Shown here: positions 34,909 through 42,290 of the stretch, one piece after another
How positions within the stretch are numbered: the stretch's first letter is position 1
Layout of the letters: each line of letters opens with the position of its first letter
Assembly: GCF_014654615.1 (NCBI RefSeq)
Contig: NZ_BNBB01000018.1
Coordinates: 48,707 to 112,706 of the forward strand
Reading direction: 5' to 3'
DNA from: Streptosporangium violaceochromogenes
Lineage (GTDB): Bacteria; Actinomycetota; Actinomycetes; Streptosporangiales; Streptosporangiaceae
DNA length: 64,000 nt
Notes under the pieces: model-generated
What the model saw: only the letters and a program-made list of their open reading frames with translations
Told to the model about the DNA's origin: nothing
Databases searched by the model: none
Made by a program: the position numbers and the translations under genes

Positions 34909-35424
34909 GTGTCCAACACCCCCAAGCAGTCCCTCCGCAACGCCGTGCGCCGCGACTTCGAGGAAGAGACCGGCATCCACTTCCGCCCCTGGCGGTGGTT
35001 CTTCGGACTCCTGGCCGTCGCACTGCTCGCGTGGCTGACGTTCGCCGCGATCGGCTGGCTCACCCAGCCCCTCCGCACCGCCTCCGGCGTCCGCGAACGG
35101 GTCGGCAACCCCGACAACGTGCTGTACCAGTACGAGCACTTCCACGACCTGTGCGCCGGAGTCCGGGCCGTCGACTCCAAGATCACCGCCAAGCAGGACG
35201 AAATCACCGCCTACGACAAACGGCACCCCGACGGCGACGACAGCGACCGGTTCCAGGCCGCCCCCAAACGCGACCGCCTCGACACCGAACTGACCGGCCT
35301 CAAGCAGCACCGCGCCGACCTGGCCGAGACCTACAACGCCGACTCCGCCAAAGCCAACCGGTCGCTTTTCAAGGACCGCAACCTGCCCGAGCGGATCGAC
35401 GACACCACCCCCACCTGCAACTAA
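34909..35424 (+). CDS. Membrane-anchored coiled-coil phage protein
   Basis: A 171-residue protein from GTG 34909 (GGAG 6 bases upstream). One membrane segment near residues 30-52 (WRWFFGLLAVALLAWLTFAAIGW), then a helical region with charged heptads (SKITAKQDEITAYDKR, DTELTGLKQHRADLAE). The N-terminal tail is probably cytoplasmic. It starts just after a hairpin and is followed by a lipoprotein gene. A role at the envelope, such as superinfection exclusion, is plausible but not shown. Confidence 0.7.
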   Translation: MSNTPKQSLRNAVRRDFEEETGIHFRPWRWFFGLLAVALLAWLTFAAIGWLTQPLRTASGVRERVGNPDNVLYQYEHFHDLCAGVRAVDSKITAKQDEITAYDKRHPDGDDSDRFQAAPKRDRLDTELTGLKQHRADLAETYNADSAKANRSLFKDRNLPERIDDTTPTCN

Positions 35425-35442
35425 ACCCCCCGGGAGACCCCT

Positions 35443-35976
35443 GTGAAGACCAACCGCATCGCCGCCCCTCTCGCGTTGGCCCTGGTCCTGGCCGTGACCG
35501 GATGCACCTCCGACACGAGCAGCGACAGAGAAAAGGCCCAAGCCATCTCCGGCGACCAGCAGCGCAAATACGACAAGGCCGTCCCGTTCCCCGCTGGCGA
35601 CCTGAACTATCCGCTGGACCGGGCGAACCTGGCCGAATACCTCAAGCGCAACAACGACCCCAAGCGCGTCAGCTACGTCTACCTGCTGTCGATGGACGCC
35701 AAGGTCATCTCCTACTACACGGTCAAGGGCAAGGTCACCAGCGTCTCCAGCCAACTCCTGCCGCAGGACGACATCCAGCACCCTTGCGGATACAGGGAGT
35801 GCTACCTGGCGACCGACTCCGCCGGCGACGACGGCACCTACGGCGGCAACGAGCCGGGCGTGTTCTTCTTCACCACCGACGGCACCCTCGTCACCTGGAC
35901 CGGCGACTACATCCAGTCCGACCGACCGCTGGACGTGAAAACCCCCGTCTCCCTGGTCGCGAAGGTTGGCAACTGA
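35443..35976 (+). CDS. Prophage lipoprotein
   Basis: A 177-residue protein from GTG 35443 with a clear lipoprotein signal (LALVLAVTGC). The mature part has YVYLLSMDAKVISYYTVKGKVTSVSSQL and a Cys pair (CGYREC) followed by GDDGTYGGNEPGVFFFTTDG. It resembles small lipoproteins found in actinophages, whose function is not known; lysogenic change of the cell surface is a reasonable guess. Its stop overlaps the next ATG. Confidence 0.75.
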   Translation: MKTNRIAAPLALALVLAVTGCTSDTSSDREKAQAISGDQQRKYDKAVPFPAGDLNYPLDRANLAEYLKRNNDPKRVSYVYLLSMDAKVISYYTVKGKVTSVSSQLLPQDDIQHPCGYRECYLATDSAGDDGTYGGNEPGVFFFTTDGTLVTWTGDYIQSDRPLDVKTPVSLVAKVGN

Positions 35977-36326
35977 TGGGCGAGCCTAAGCCGTTCCGCG
36001 CCGACGCCCGCGAGCAGCGCGTCGCCAGCCGGGTGACGCAGACCTCCGCGCTGATCCGCCTGGCCGCCATCGCCGGACACGTCCCCGCCATGCCGCTGCC
36101 GGACGCGATCAACACGACCGTCCCCACCCGGGCCGCGCTCGCCGCAGTCGCCGTCGGCCTCGCCGCCAACGGCACCCCCTACCAGTGGCGGGAGGGCTGC
36201 CACGTCCAGGAGCTCATCGTCCCGCTGGGCGGCCTCACCTACCGGGTCCGCTGGCACGGGCCCGCCATACCCACCGCCCAGCAAACCGCGGCGACGACGT
36301 CCTCACCCAGCCCCGACCTCCCCTGA
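35976..36326 (+). CDS. Phage protein, unknown
   Basis: A 116-residue protein, ATG 35976 overlapping the lipoprotein stop. It begins MGEPKPFRADAREQRVASRVTQTSALIRLAAIAGHVP and has a GGLTYRVRWHG segment. No recognised domain. Confidence 0.55.
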   Translation: MGEPKPFRADAREQRVASRVTQTSALIRLAAIAGHVPAMPLPDAINTTVPTRAALAAVAVGLAANGTPYQWREGCHVQELIVPLGGLTYRVRWHGPAIPTAQQTAATTSSPSPDLP

Positions 36327-36386
36327 CCCCCCGTTCCGCCGCCCGCGCTGGCGGCGGGACTGCCGATCCCCGACCGGAGGACCTCC

Positions 36387-37226
36387 TTGAACGAACTGGC
36401 CCTGACCGAGTCCCCATCACTACGCGCCCAGTACGCCGACCGGGTCGAAGTCCTCAGCCGAGTGAAGGAATTGACCTTGCTCTCGGACGGTATCCACGCG
36501 GACCTGCCGATGGTCGCCCGGTACTTCGAGGTGGACATCGAGGCCATCAAGAAGACCGTGCAGAGGAACCGGGCTGAGCTCACGGAGAACGGCCTGCGCG
36601 TGCTGAAGGGGGCGGAGCTGGCGGAATTTGAGAGGGACAACTTGTCCCTCTCAAAGCGCCGGTCGGTCACTCTGTTTCCGCGCCGCGCGATCCTGAACGC
36701 CGCCATGTCGCTCAGGGCATCGCCCGTGGCCCGCTCCATCCGCACCTACCTCCTCAACGTCGAAGAACTCGCCTCCCCGGAGCTGCGGGCGGAGGCGATC
36801 GAGCGAATGGAGCGGGCCGCGGTCTCCCGCGCCCAGGTGCTCATGCTGCGGGCAGCCGAAGGTTTCCTGGAGCACGACTGGCTCGCCACCAAGACGAGGG
36901 TCGTCATCGCGCGAGGCCTAGGCGAAGAACCGGAGATCGACCCGGACGACGTGCCGCTGTACGTCCCGGACTTCCTCAAGAGCAAGGGCCTGAAGCGAGA
37001 CCAGATCGCCAACACGCAATCCGTGTTCGGTAAGCGGGCCGCCGCGCTGCATGAGGCGGAGTACGGCTTCAAACCCGGCAAACGGTCGAGCGAGACGACG
37101 AACGGCAGCATCCGCAACACCCTCGCCTGGACTCAGCGGCACCTGCCCCTGTTCGAAGAGGTGTGGGACCGGTGGTACGCCGCCCTCTACACGCCTCAGT
37201 CCGAGCTGTTTGAGGTCGGGTCGTGA
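36387..37226 (+). CDS. Phage protein with antirepressor-like features
   Basis: A 279-residue protein from TTG 36387 with GGAGG six bases upstream. The N-terminal half has an HTH-like segment (DLPMVARYFEVDIEAIKKTVQRNRAELTENG) and LFPRRAILNAAMSLRASPVARSIRTYLLNVEE, reminiscent of ORF6N/Bro-type antirepressors. The C-terminal half (WLATKTRVVIARGLGEEPE...RHLPLFEEVWDRWY) is helical. Function unproven; a transcriptional switch role is the leading guess. Confidence 0.55.
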   Translation: MNELALTESPSLRAQYADRVEVLSRVKELTLLSDGIHADLPMVARYFEVDIEAIKKTVQRNRAELTENGLRVLKGAELAEFERDNLSLSKRRSVTLFPRRAILNAAMSLRASPVARSIRTYLLNVEELASPELRAEAIERMERAAVSRAQVLMLRAAEGFLEHDWLATKTRVVIARGLGEEPEIDPDDVPLYVPDFLKSKGLKRDQIANTQSVFGKRAAALHEAEYGFKPGKRSSETTNGSIRNTLAWTQRHLPLFEEVWDRWYAALYTPQSELFEVGS

Positions 37227-37360
37227 GCCGCCCGCCGGTTGAGGAGTGGCCCCGCGGGGCGGCGCCTCACCCGCGGTCCACCCCCGCCTCCTGGCTGCGC
37301 GAGCACGCCCGCACCACCGGCCGCCTTCGGGCGCGCGACACCCAGGCCACCACCGCTTAA
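37223..37360 (+). CDS. 45-residue basic phage peptide
   Basis: GTG 37223 overlaps the upstream stop and the frame runs to 37360. Rich in Arg, Pro and Ala, with WLREHARTTGRLRARD near the end. Supported by overlap and position only. Confidence 0.45.
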   Translation: MSRPPVEEWPRGAAPHPRSTPASWLREHARTTGRLRARDTQATTA

Positions 37361-37376
37361 CCCCCTGGAGATCACT

Positions 37377-37949
37377 ATGCGATCCAACAAGCCTGCCGAC
37401 AAACCGGCCCCCGCACCGGCAGTCGCCTGGCCGAGCGACGAGGCCCGCTACACCTTCCTGCAGGCCGTCCAGACCGACTGGCAAGACCACCTCGCCACCG
37501 TCCGTGACTGCCGCGGCAAGGCCGAGCAGCTGGGTGCCGAGATTGGCGCCAAAACGCGTGAGCTGGAGCAGTTGCGCCAGCACATCGACGGGCGCATCGA
37601 GGAGAAGCGCCGTCAAGACCTCTACGCGGCTCAGGCGCAGGCGGCGGCCGACGCGGTCGTCGCGGCCCTGACGGCGCTGGGGGAGCAGCCGCCCGTGGTG
37701 CAGGACCGCCTGGTGGCCGGCGGCGGGCCGGTGTCCGTGCAGGAGCATGCCGCCCAGTTCGGCGGGCCGCTGCCGGAAAACCAAGCAGCGGCGATGGACG
37801 CCTTCCAGGCCCTCCACAACCAGCAGGAGCCCCACGACGCCGACCCGCTGGGGCTGCGCGAACTGGCACTGCGGCAGCAGCACCCGTACGCCGACCCGAC
37901 CCCCACCGGTACCCACCCGCTCGCCCAGCCTGAGGAGCGCCCCCGGTGA
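37377..37949 (+). CDS. Coiled-coil phage protein
   Basis: A 190-residue protein from ATG 37377 (CTGGAGATCACT upstream). Residues ~20-90 form an extended coiled coil (TDWQDHLATVRDCRGKAEQLGAEIGAKTRELEQLRQ). The remainder is Gln/Pro-rich. Function unknown. Confidence 0.6.
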   Translation: MRSNKPADKPAPAPAVAWPSDEARYTFLQAVQTDWQDHLATVRDCRGKAEQLGAEIGAKTRELEQLRQHIDGRIEEKRRQDLYAAQAQAAADAVVAALTALGEQPPVVQDRLVAGGGPVSVQEHAAQFGGPLPENQAAAMDAFQALHNQQEPHDADPLGLRELALRQQHPYADPTPTGTHPLAQPEERPR

Positions 37950-38122
37950 CCGCCTCCCCGAACGGCTGCCGCTGGTGCGGCGTCGAAGCCCACGACCACG
38001 CCCAACGCTGCACGGACACGACCGACGACACCGGCCGCCGGGTCGGCTGGCACAAGTGGGCCGCCCCCACAGACGCCCAGCGTCTCGAGCGGATGCGCAC
38101 CCGCAGGGAGACGGCACGGTGA
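37946..38122 (+). CDS. 58-residue zinc-ribbon-like phage protein
   Basis: GTG 37946, overlapping both neighbours. It contains CRWCGVEAHDHAQRC, a short Cys cluster likely to bind zinc, then VGWHKWAAP. Similar small Cys proteins are common in actinophage early regions. Confidence 0.55.
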   Translation: MTASPNGCRWCGVEAHDHAQRCTDTTDDTGRRVGWHKWAAPTDAQRLERMRTRRETAR

Positions 38123-38625
38123 CCGCCCTCCGCCGCCACGCCGGTGTGTGGGCAGCCCGCCGGGTCCGGTCCGCACGCCGCACCCTCGCCGCCCTCCGCC
38201 GCGTCATCGCCCTCGCCCGCGACATGCGGACCTGGCCCGTCGACCTCGCCGCGAACTGCGCGGAGCGCATCGCCGAAGCCGTCACCGGCCGCCCCGCCCC
38301 CTACGGGCACGCGGTCGACCAGCTCGGCGTCGTCGAGGAGGCGCTCGACCACGCCGACGGCGACGAGTGGCGCACCCGGGCGGTCTTGGCCGAGCGGCAG
38401 CTCTCCATCGCCCGGAACACCCTCAACGAGGTCCTCGGCATGTTCACCGAGCACGGCCACCCGGGGCGGCCGTGCGTGCGCACCGGCTGGATCGACGCGT
38501 GGCGGGTGCAGCAGTGGTGCGCCGAGCTGCTGCACCCGAAGCGCGGCGAAGGCCCCGCCCGCACGGAGCGTCCGGCGGACACGGGCGACGAGCGGCTGGT
38601 TGACGGCCCGAACGGCGGCGCATGA
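38119..38625 (+). CDS. Phage protein, unknown
   Basis: A 168-residue helical protein from GTG 38119, strongly basic at the N-terminus (ALRRHAGVWAARRVRSARRTLAALRR). No recognised domain. Four-base overlaps both sides. Confidence 0.55.
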   Translation: MTALRRHAGVWAARRVRSARRTLAALRRVIALARDMRTWPVDLAANCAERIAEAVTGRPAPYGHAVDQLGVVEEALDHADGDEWRTRAVLAERQLSIARNTLNEVLGMFTEHGHPGRPCVRTGWIDAWRVQQWCAELLHPKRGEGPARTERPADTGDERLVDGPNGGA

Positions 38626-39107
38626 TGACCGACCAGCCCCCCCGCCACACCACCATCTGCGTCTGCTGCGGCACCGAAGGCCCGGCGGCGGGGCGCGGAC
38701 TTATCCGCGCCTGCTACATGCGGCACCACAAAAAAGGCACCCTCCGCCAGTTCCCGCGAAAGCGGCAACCCCGGGCGCTCCAAGGCCGCATGGATGTTTG
38801 CGTCTGCTGCGGCGCCGAAGGCCCCATCAAAGGCCGCGGACTCATTCACACCTGCTACCAGCGGCACCGATGGGCCGGCACCCTGACCCAGTTCCCACCC
38901 ACCGCGATATCCCCGAGCGAAAGCATCCGGCGCGCCCAGGAAGGCCGGCGGGCCGCCTACGCCGCCCGCCTGGAGGACTACACCTGGCTCCGGAAGCAGG
39001 GGGAGCCCCCGGCGCGGGCGGTGGCCCGCATTGGATTGCGAGGCGGCCGCTCGACCGTAGGGCGCTATGAGCTCACCCTGGCCGGGGCGGGGGTGCGCCG
39101 TGGCTGA
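38622..39107 (+). CDS. Protein with duplicated Cys zinc-finger units
   Basis: A 161-residue protein. Two near-copies of a ~45-residue unit: CVCCGTEGPAAGRGLIRACYMRHHKKGTLRQFP at ~13 and CVCCGAEGPIKGRGLIHTCYQRHRWAGTLTQFP at ~60, each with CxCC and a further Cys/His. A helical tail (RRAQEGRRAAYAARLEDYTWLRKQGEPPARAVARIGLRGGRSTVGRY) resembles a helix-turn-helix. A nucleic-acid-binding role is likely. Confidence 0.65.
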   Translation: MMTDQPPRHTTICVCCGTEGPAAGRGLIRACYMRHHKKGTLRQFPRKRQPRALQGRMDVCVCCGAEGPIKGRGLIHTCYQRHRWAGTLTQFPPTAISPSESIRRAQEGRRAAYAARLEDYTWLRKQGEPPARAVARIGLRGGRSTVGRYELTLAGAGVRRG

Positions 39108-39342
39108 GCCCCTGTCCGACGCCCAACTCGACGCCATTCGCGTCCGCGTCACTGAGACGGCCAAGCTCTACACCGGCGGCCTGCGCCCCGGCCAGGCCGC
39201 CCGGGACCGGGCGGTCCTGCTCGCCGAAGTCGACCGGCTCCGCGCCGAAGCCGCCCTCACCACCGCCCGCAAAAACGCCGCCCGGCGGCTCCGCGAGCTG
39301 CAGGAACTGCTCAACGCCGCGGAGGTGACCTCCGGTGAGTAA
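39100..39342 (+). CDS. Small helical phage protein
   Basis: An 80-residue protein from GTG 39100. Mostly one long helix (LLAEVDRLRAEAALTTARKNAARRLRELQELLNAAE). Overlaps the previous and next genes. Function unknown. Confidence 0.5.
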   Translation: MAEPLSDAQLDAIRVRVTETAKLYTGGLRPGQAARDRAVLLAEVDRLRAEAALTTARKNAARRLRELQELLNAAEVTSGE

Positions 39343-39853
39343 CCGCCCCCTGATCCTCCTCGACGTCGACGGCGTGCTGAACCCTTTCACCAGGCCCGGC
39401 AAAGCCTGGCAGGCCCACAAATGCGCCTGCCGCGGCGCCACCTACAACCTGTTTCTCAACCCCGAGCACGGCCCCCAGCTGCTCGCCCTCGCCGAGAAGA
39501 CCGGCGCCGACCTGGTGTGGGCCACCACCTGGGAGCACGACGCCAACCAGGCGATCGGCCCTCTGATCGGCCTGCCCGAACTGCCGGTCATCGAGGTCAC
39601 TGCGGATGATGTCGAGCCGCCCGGGGCGTGCTTCAAAACCCCCGCAGTCGCGACGTTCGTGAATCGCAGGCCGTTCGTGTGGTTCGACGACGACCTTGGC
39701 CGCGCTGACCGGCTCTGGCTGAAGGACCACCCGAACGTGGGCGCCTTTCAGCTGATCCACACCGGCCGTCGGCACGGCCTCACCGACAAGCACCTGGCCC
39801 AGGCTGCCGACTGGCTGGCCGGCCACACCGGGGAGGTGGCCTCCGGTGGGTGA
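39335..39853 (+). CDS. HAD-superfamily phosphatase-like protein
   Basis: A 172-residue protein from GTG 39335. The HAD motif I is LLDVDGVLNPF (residue ~8), motif II is in VWATTWEHDAN (~63) and motif IV is VWFDDDLGRADRLW (~115). The insertion ACRGATYNLFLNPEHGPQL is typical of HAD proteins in actinobacteria and their phages. A nucleotide or nucleic-acid phosphatase is likely; substrate unknown. Confidence 0.75.
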   Translation: MSNRPLILLDVDGVLNPFTRPGKAWQAHKCACRGATYNLFLNPEHGPQLLALAEKTGADLVWATTWEHDANQAIGPLIGLPELPVIEVTADDVEPPGACFKTPAVATFVNRRPFVWFDDDLGRADRLWLKDHPNVGAFQLIHTGRRHGLTDKHLAQAADWLAGHTGEVASGG

Positions 39854-39977
39854 CGTCATCCTCACGGCCCTCATCGTCTTCGGTGTGCTCGCCGTGGCGG
39901 GGTTCGGCCTGATCGGCATCCACATCCTGCGCACCGAGCGGAACAACCGGCGAGCACGCCACCGGAGGCCGCAGTGA
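39846..39977 (+). CDS. 43-residue single-TM peptide
   Basis: GTG 39846. Membrane segment DVILTALIVFGVLAVAGFGLIGIHI, then a basic tail (RTERNNRRARHRRPQ), suggesting N-out/C-in. Overlaps both neighbours. Function unknown. Confidence 0.5.
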   Translation: MGDVILTALIVFGVLAVAGFGLIGIHILRTERNNRRARHRRPQ

Positions 39978-40153
39978 CGAACATCCTGCTCGCCACGCTC
40001 GCCCTCGGCGGTCTCGGCCTCGACATCACCCGGCAGGTGCTGCACGCGGTGGGGGAGTGCCGCCCGGACTGGGACGACCCGATCCTCGTCGGCCGCCTCA
40101 CCCACGCCTTGAACGTGGAAGCCGAACGGCTCGCAGCCGGTGGGGCTCCGTGA
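39974..40153 (+). CDS. 59-residue phage peptide
   Basis: GTG 39974 to 40153, start TNILLATLALGGLGLDITRQVLHAVGECRP. Mildly hydrophobic start, then soluble. Supported by translational coupling only. Confidence 0.45.
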   Translation: MTNILLATLALGGLGLDITRQVLHAVGECRPDWDDPILVGRLTHALNVEAERLAAGGAP

Positions 40154-40359
40154 ACACCGTCGCCTGCTCCTTCGCCGCCCTGGCCGGCGCCTCCGCCGTC
40201 ACCGCCGCGTGGGCCGCCTGCGTTCGCACCCTGTGGGCCGCCGCCCTGGCCGCCGCCGTCCTCGTCACGGCGGCCGCCGCCGCCGCTGCCCTCATCCTCA
40301 CCGCCGCCGAGCCCGAGCAGCCCGAGGCGGACCCCACCGTCGTCGTCCTGGAGGTCTGA
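40150..40359 (+). CDS. 69-residue membrane peptide
   Basis: GTG 40150. Two Ala/Val-rich membrane segments (CSFAALAGASAVTAAWAAC and WAAALAAAVLVTAAAAAAALILTA) and an acidic tail. Holin-like in form, but it lies among early genes with no lysis gene near, so I do not call it a holin. Confidence 0.5.
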   Translation: MNTVACSFAALAGASAVTAAWAACVRTLWAAALAAAVLVTAAAAAAALILTAAEPEQPEADPTVVVLEV

Positions 40360-40361
40360 CC

Positions 40362-40718
40362 GTGGACCCGTGCGTCTTCTGCCAAATCATCGCCCGAGAG
40401 GCCCCGGCGGCAGTCGTCCGCGAGTGGGATGACGCGCTCGCTTTCGCCCCTCTCGGCCCCGTCGTCCCCGGCCATCTCCTGGTGATCCCTAAGCAGCACG
40501 TCACGGACGTGGCTGAGGACCCTGCCGTGTCAGCGGCTGCCATGCGCGCGGCCTCCGAACTGGCCACACCTCCGTGCAACATCATCACCTCGGCCGGACG
40601 CGAAGCCACACAGACCGTTTTCCACCTGCACCTACACATCGTGCCGCGCCGCGACGGCGACGGCCTCGCCCTGCCTTGGTACAGCAGCCGCCTCGTCCTC
40701 CCCGGAGGTGCGGCGTGA
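40362..40718 (+). CDS. HIT-family hydrolase
   Basis: A 118-residue HIT protein from GTG 40362. CVFCQIIAREAPAA opens the fold, PGHLLVIPKQHV follows (~46), and HLHLHIVPR (~92) is the histidine triad. The C-terminus is short. HIT enzymes hydrolyse nucleotide conjugates such as AMP-lysine or diadenosine polyphosphates. Its presence in a phage early operon suggests nucleotide housekeeping. Confidence 0.88.
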   Translation: MDPCVFCQIIAREAPAAVVREWDDALAFAPLGPVVPGHLLVIPKQHVTDVAEDPAVSAAAMRAASELATPPCNIITSAGREATQTVFHLHLHIVPRRDGDGLALPWYSSRLVLPGGAA

Positions 40719-41398
40719 CCGCCACCCAGACCCCCGCCGCCGCGGCCCCACCCCACCAGGGCCCGGCGGCGGGTGCCCGCTCCTGGACCATCACCCTCAC
40801 AGCGGGCACGGACCTGCTCAACTCCAACCAGCGGCTCCACCACCGGCCGAAGAGCGTGCTCACAAAGGCATTGCGCAAAGCCGGGAAAGAAGCCGCCGAG
40901 AAGGCAGCGGTCCCGGCACTCACCCGAGCCCACATGTTCGGCATCTACTGCCCACCGGACCGGCGCCGCCGCGACCCGGCGAACCTCTACCCAAGCTTCA
41001 AAGCCCTCATCGACGGCGTCGTCGACGCAGGCGTCCTCCCCGATGACGACGACCGCCACCTCGTCGGCCCGGACATGCGACTCGGCCCGGCCGTGCGCGG
41101 CGGCCAACTCCGGCTGCTCATCGTCGAACTCCCGCCGCTCGAGGGAACGGCCGGCGCCGCCCCGCGGCCCCCGGGGCTCGCCGACGTCGCCCGCCTGGTC
41201 GCGGCCGAGTTCGACCGCCACCACGCATGCCTGAAGCGACGGTTCGCCCGGGAGGTGGCCCAGGCGCTCGAGGCGCTGGCCCCGCCCGGCGACGACCCCC
41301 ACGCCCGGGCGCTTCGCCGCGGCATCACCCTGTCCATCCACACCCTGCTCGCCCAGGCAGGGCTGCCCGCCGACACCCCGGCGGAGGTGAAGCCATGA
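40715..41398 (+). CDS. RusA-like Holliday junction resolvase
   Basis: A 227-residue protein from GTG 40715. The RusA core shows SWTITLTAGTDLLNSNQRLHHRP near the start and the metal-binding RRRDPANLYPSFKALIDGVVDAGVLPDDDDRHL (residues ~90-122), with the conserved D-x-x-N, K and D-D pattern. The last 80 residues are an extra helical domain. It would cut branched DNA made by RecT-mediated recombination or replication. Confidence 0.82.
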   Translation: MTATQTPAAAAPPHQGPAAGARSWTITLTAGTDLLNSNQRLHHRPKSVLTKALRKAGKEAAEKAAVPALTRAHMFGIYCPPDRRRRDPANLYPSFKALIDGVVDAGVLPDDDDRHLVGPDMRLGPAVRGGQLRLLIVELPPLEGTAGAAPRPPGLADVARLVAAEFDRHHACLKRRFAREVAQALEALAPPGDDPHARALRRGITLSIHTLLAQAGLPADTPAEVKP

Positions 41399-41826
41399 CC
41401 GCCCCGGCCCCCAGCAAGCCGCGCGCCCCTCACCGCGCCGCCGAAGCCCGGCAAGCCGACTACCACAAGCTGCTGTCCCACGGCGTGCGCGACCAAACCG
41501 TCCTCGCCCAACGGCTCGGCGTATCCGTCCGCACCGTCGAACGCTACGCCGCATCACCCAACACCAAACCCCGGCCGCGAGACGCCATAAACGCCGAACT
41601 GGCAGCCTGCCGCACCGCCGACCCCGACCTGTTCTTCCCCGCCTCCTACCAGGCCACCCAGCCGCAGGTGATGGAAGCCAAAGCCATCTGCCACACCTGC
41701 CCGATCCTGGCCGCCTGCCTCACCTACGCCCTGCAGGCGGGGGAGGGCGACGGCATCTGGGGAGGCACCACACCGCCCGAACGGCGCCGCCTGCACACGA
41801 CCCGCACCCGGCGGAGCGCCCCGTGA
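41395..41826 (+). CDS. WhiB-like protein with N-terminal HTH
   Basis: A 143-residue protein. Residues ~20-60 are a helix-turn-helix (YHKLLSHGVRDQTVLAQRLGVSVRTVERYAA). The rest is a WhiB domain: AACRTADPDLFFP, AICHTCPILAAC (four Cys in all for a 4Fe-4S cluster) and GIWGGTTPPERRRL. WhiB proteins bind sigma factor and steer transcription; phage WhiB homologues are known in mycobacteriophages. The HTH in front of WhiB is unusual. ATG 41395. Confidence 0.85.
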   Translation: MTAPAPSKPRAPHRAAEARQADYHKLLSHGVRDQTVLAQRLGVSVRTVERYAASPNTKPRPRDAINAELAACRTADPDLFFPASYQATQPQVMEAKAICHTCPILAACLTYALQAGEGDGIWGGTTPPERRRLHTTRTRRSAP

Positions 41827-42290
41827 GCAGATACGTCACCGCCTCCCGCGGACACGACGCCGAATGGCACCTGCAGTACGAGCTCACCCAAAACGACTAC
41901 CAACTGCGCACCGGCCGCACCCAACGCCGCGGCGACGACCGGCACGGCGACACCTGGCTCACCCTCGCCGCCGTTCCGCCGGTCGAACTCGCCGCCGCCG
42001 AAGCCGCCGTCCGCCGCCTCGCCGCCCCGGCCGGGGAAACAGCTGTCGCCGAACTCCTCGAAGCCCTCGGCCTCACCGCCGGCCCGGCCCCCGCGACCCC
42101 GCGGCGGACCGGCATCGGGCGGCCCCGCCGGCAAACAGCCGCCTGCCACGAATGCGACCAACCCGCCGTCCGGCTCCGCGCCGACGGCACCCTCACCAAC
42201 CACTCCCGCACCCCCGGCCAGCCCTCCACCCAAGACCGGTGCCCCGGCTCCCGCCGGACACCCCGCACCCCCGAAAGGCCCGCCCGATGA
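41823..42290 (+). CDS. Phage protein, unknown
   Basis: A 155-residue protein from GTG 41823. The N-terminus (HDAEWHLQYELTQNDYQLRTGRTQRRGDDRHGDTW) is polar. A Cys/His set (CHECDQ...H...C) near residues 107-140 may bind zinc. Function unknown. Confidence 0.5.
   Translation: MSRYVTASRGHDAEWHLQYELTQNDYQLRTGRTQRRGDDRHGDTWLTLAAVPPVELAAAEAAVRRLAAPAGETAVAELLEALGLTAGPAPATPRRTGIGRPRRQTAACHECDQPAVRLRADGTLTNHSRTPGQPSTQDRCPGSRRTPRTPERPAR

Noticed and set aside
40150..40359. Holin call for the two-TM peptide
   Set aside because: It is inside the early operon with no endolysin nearby; two hydrophobic segments alone are not enough.
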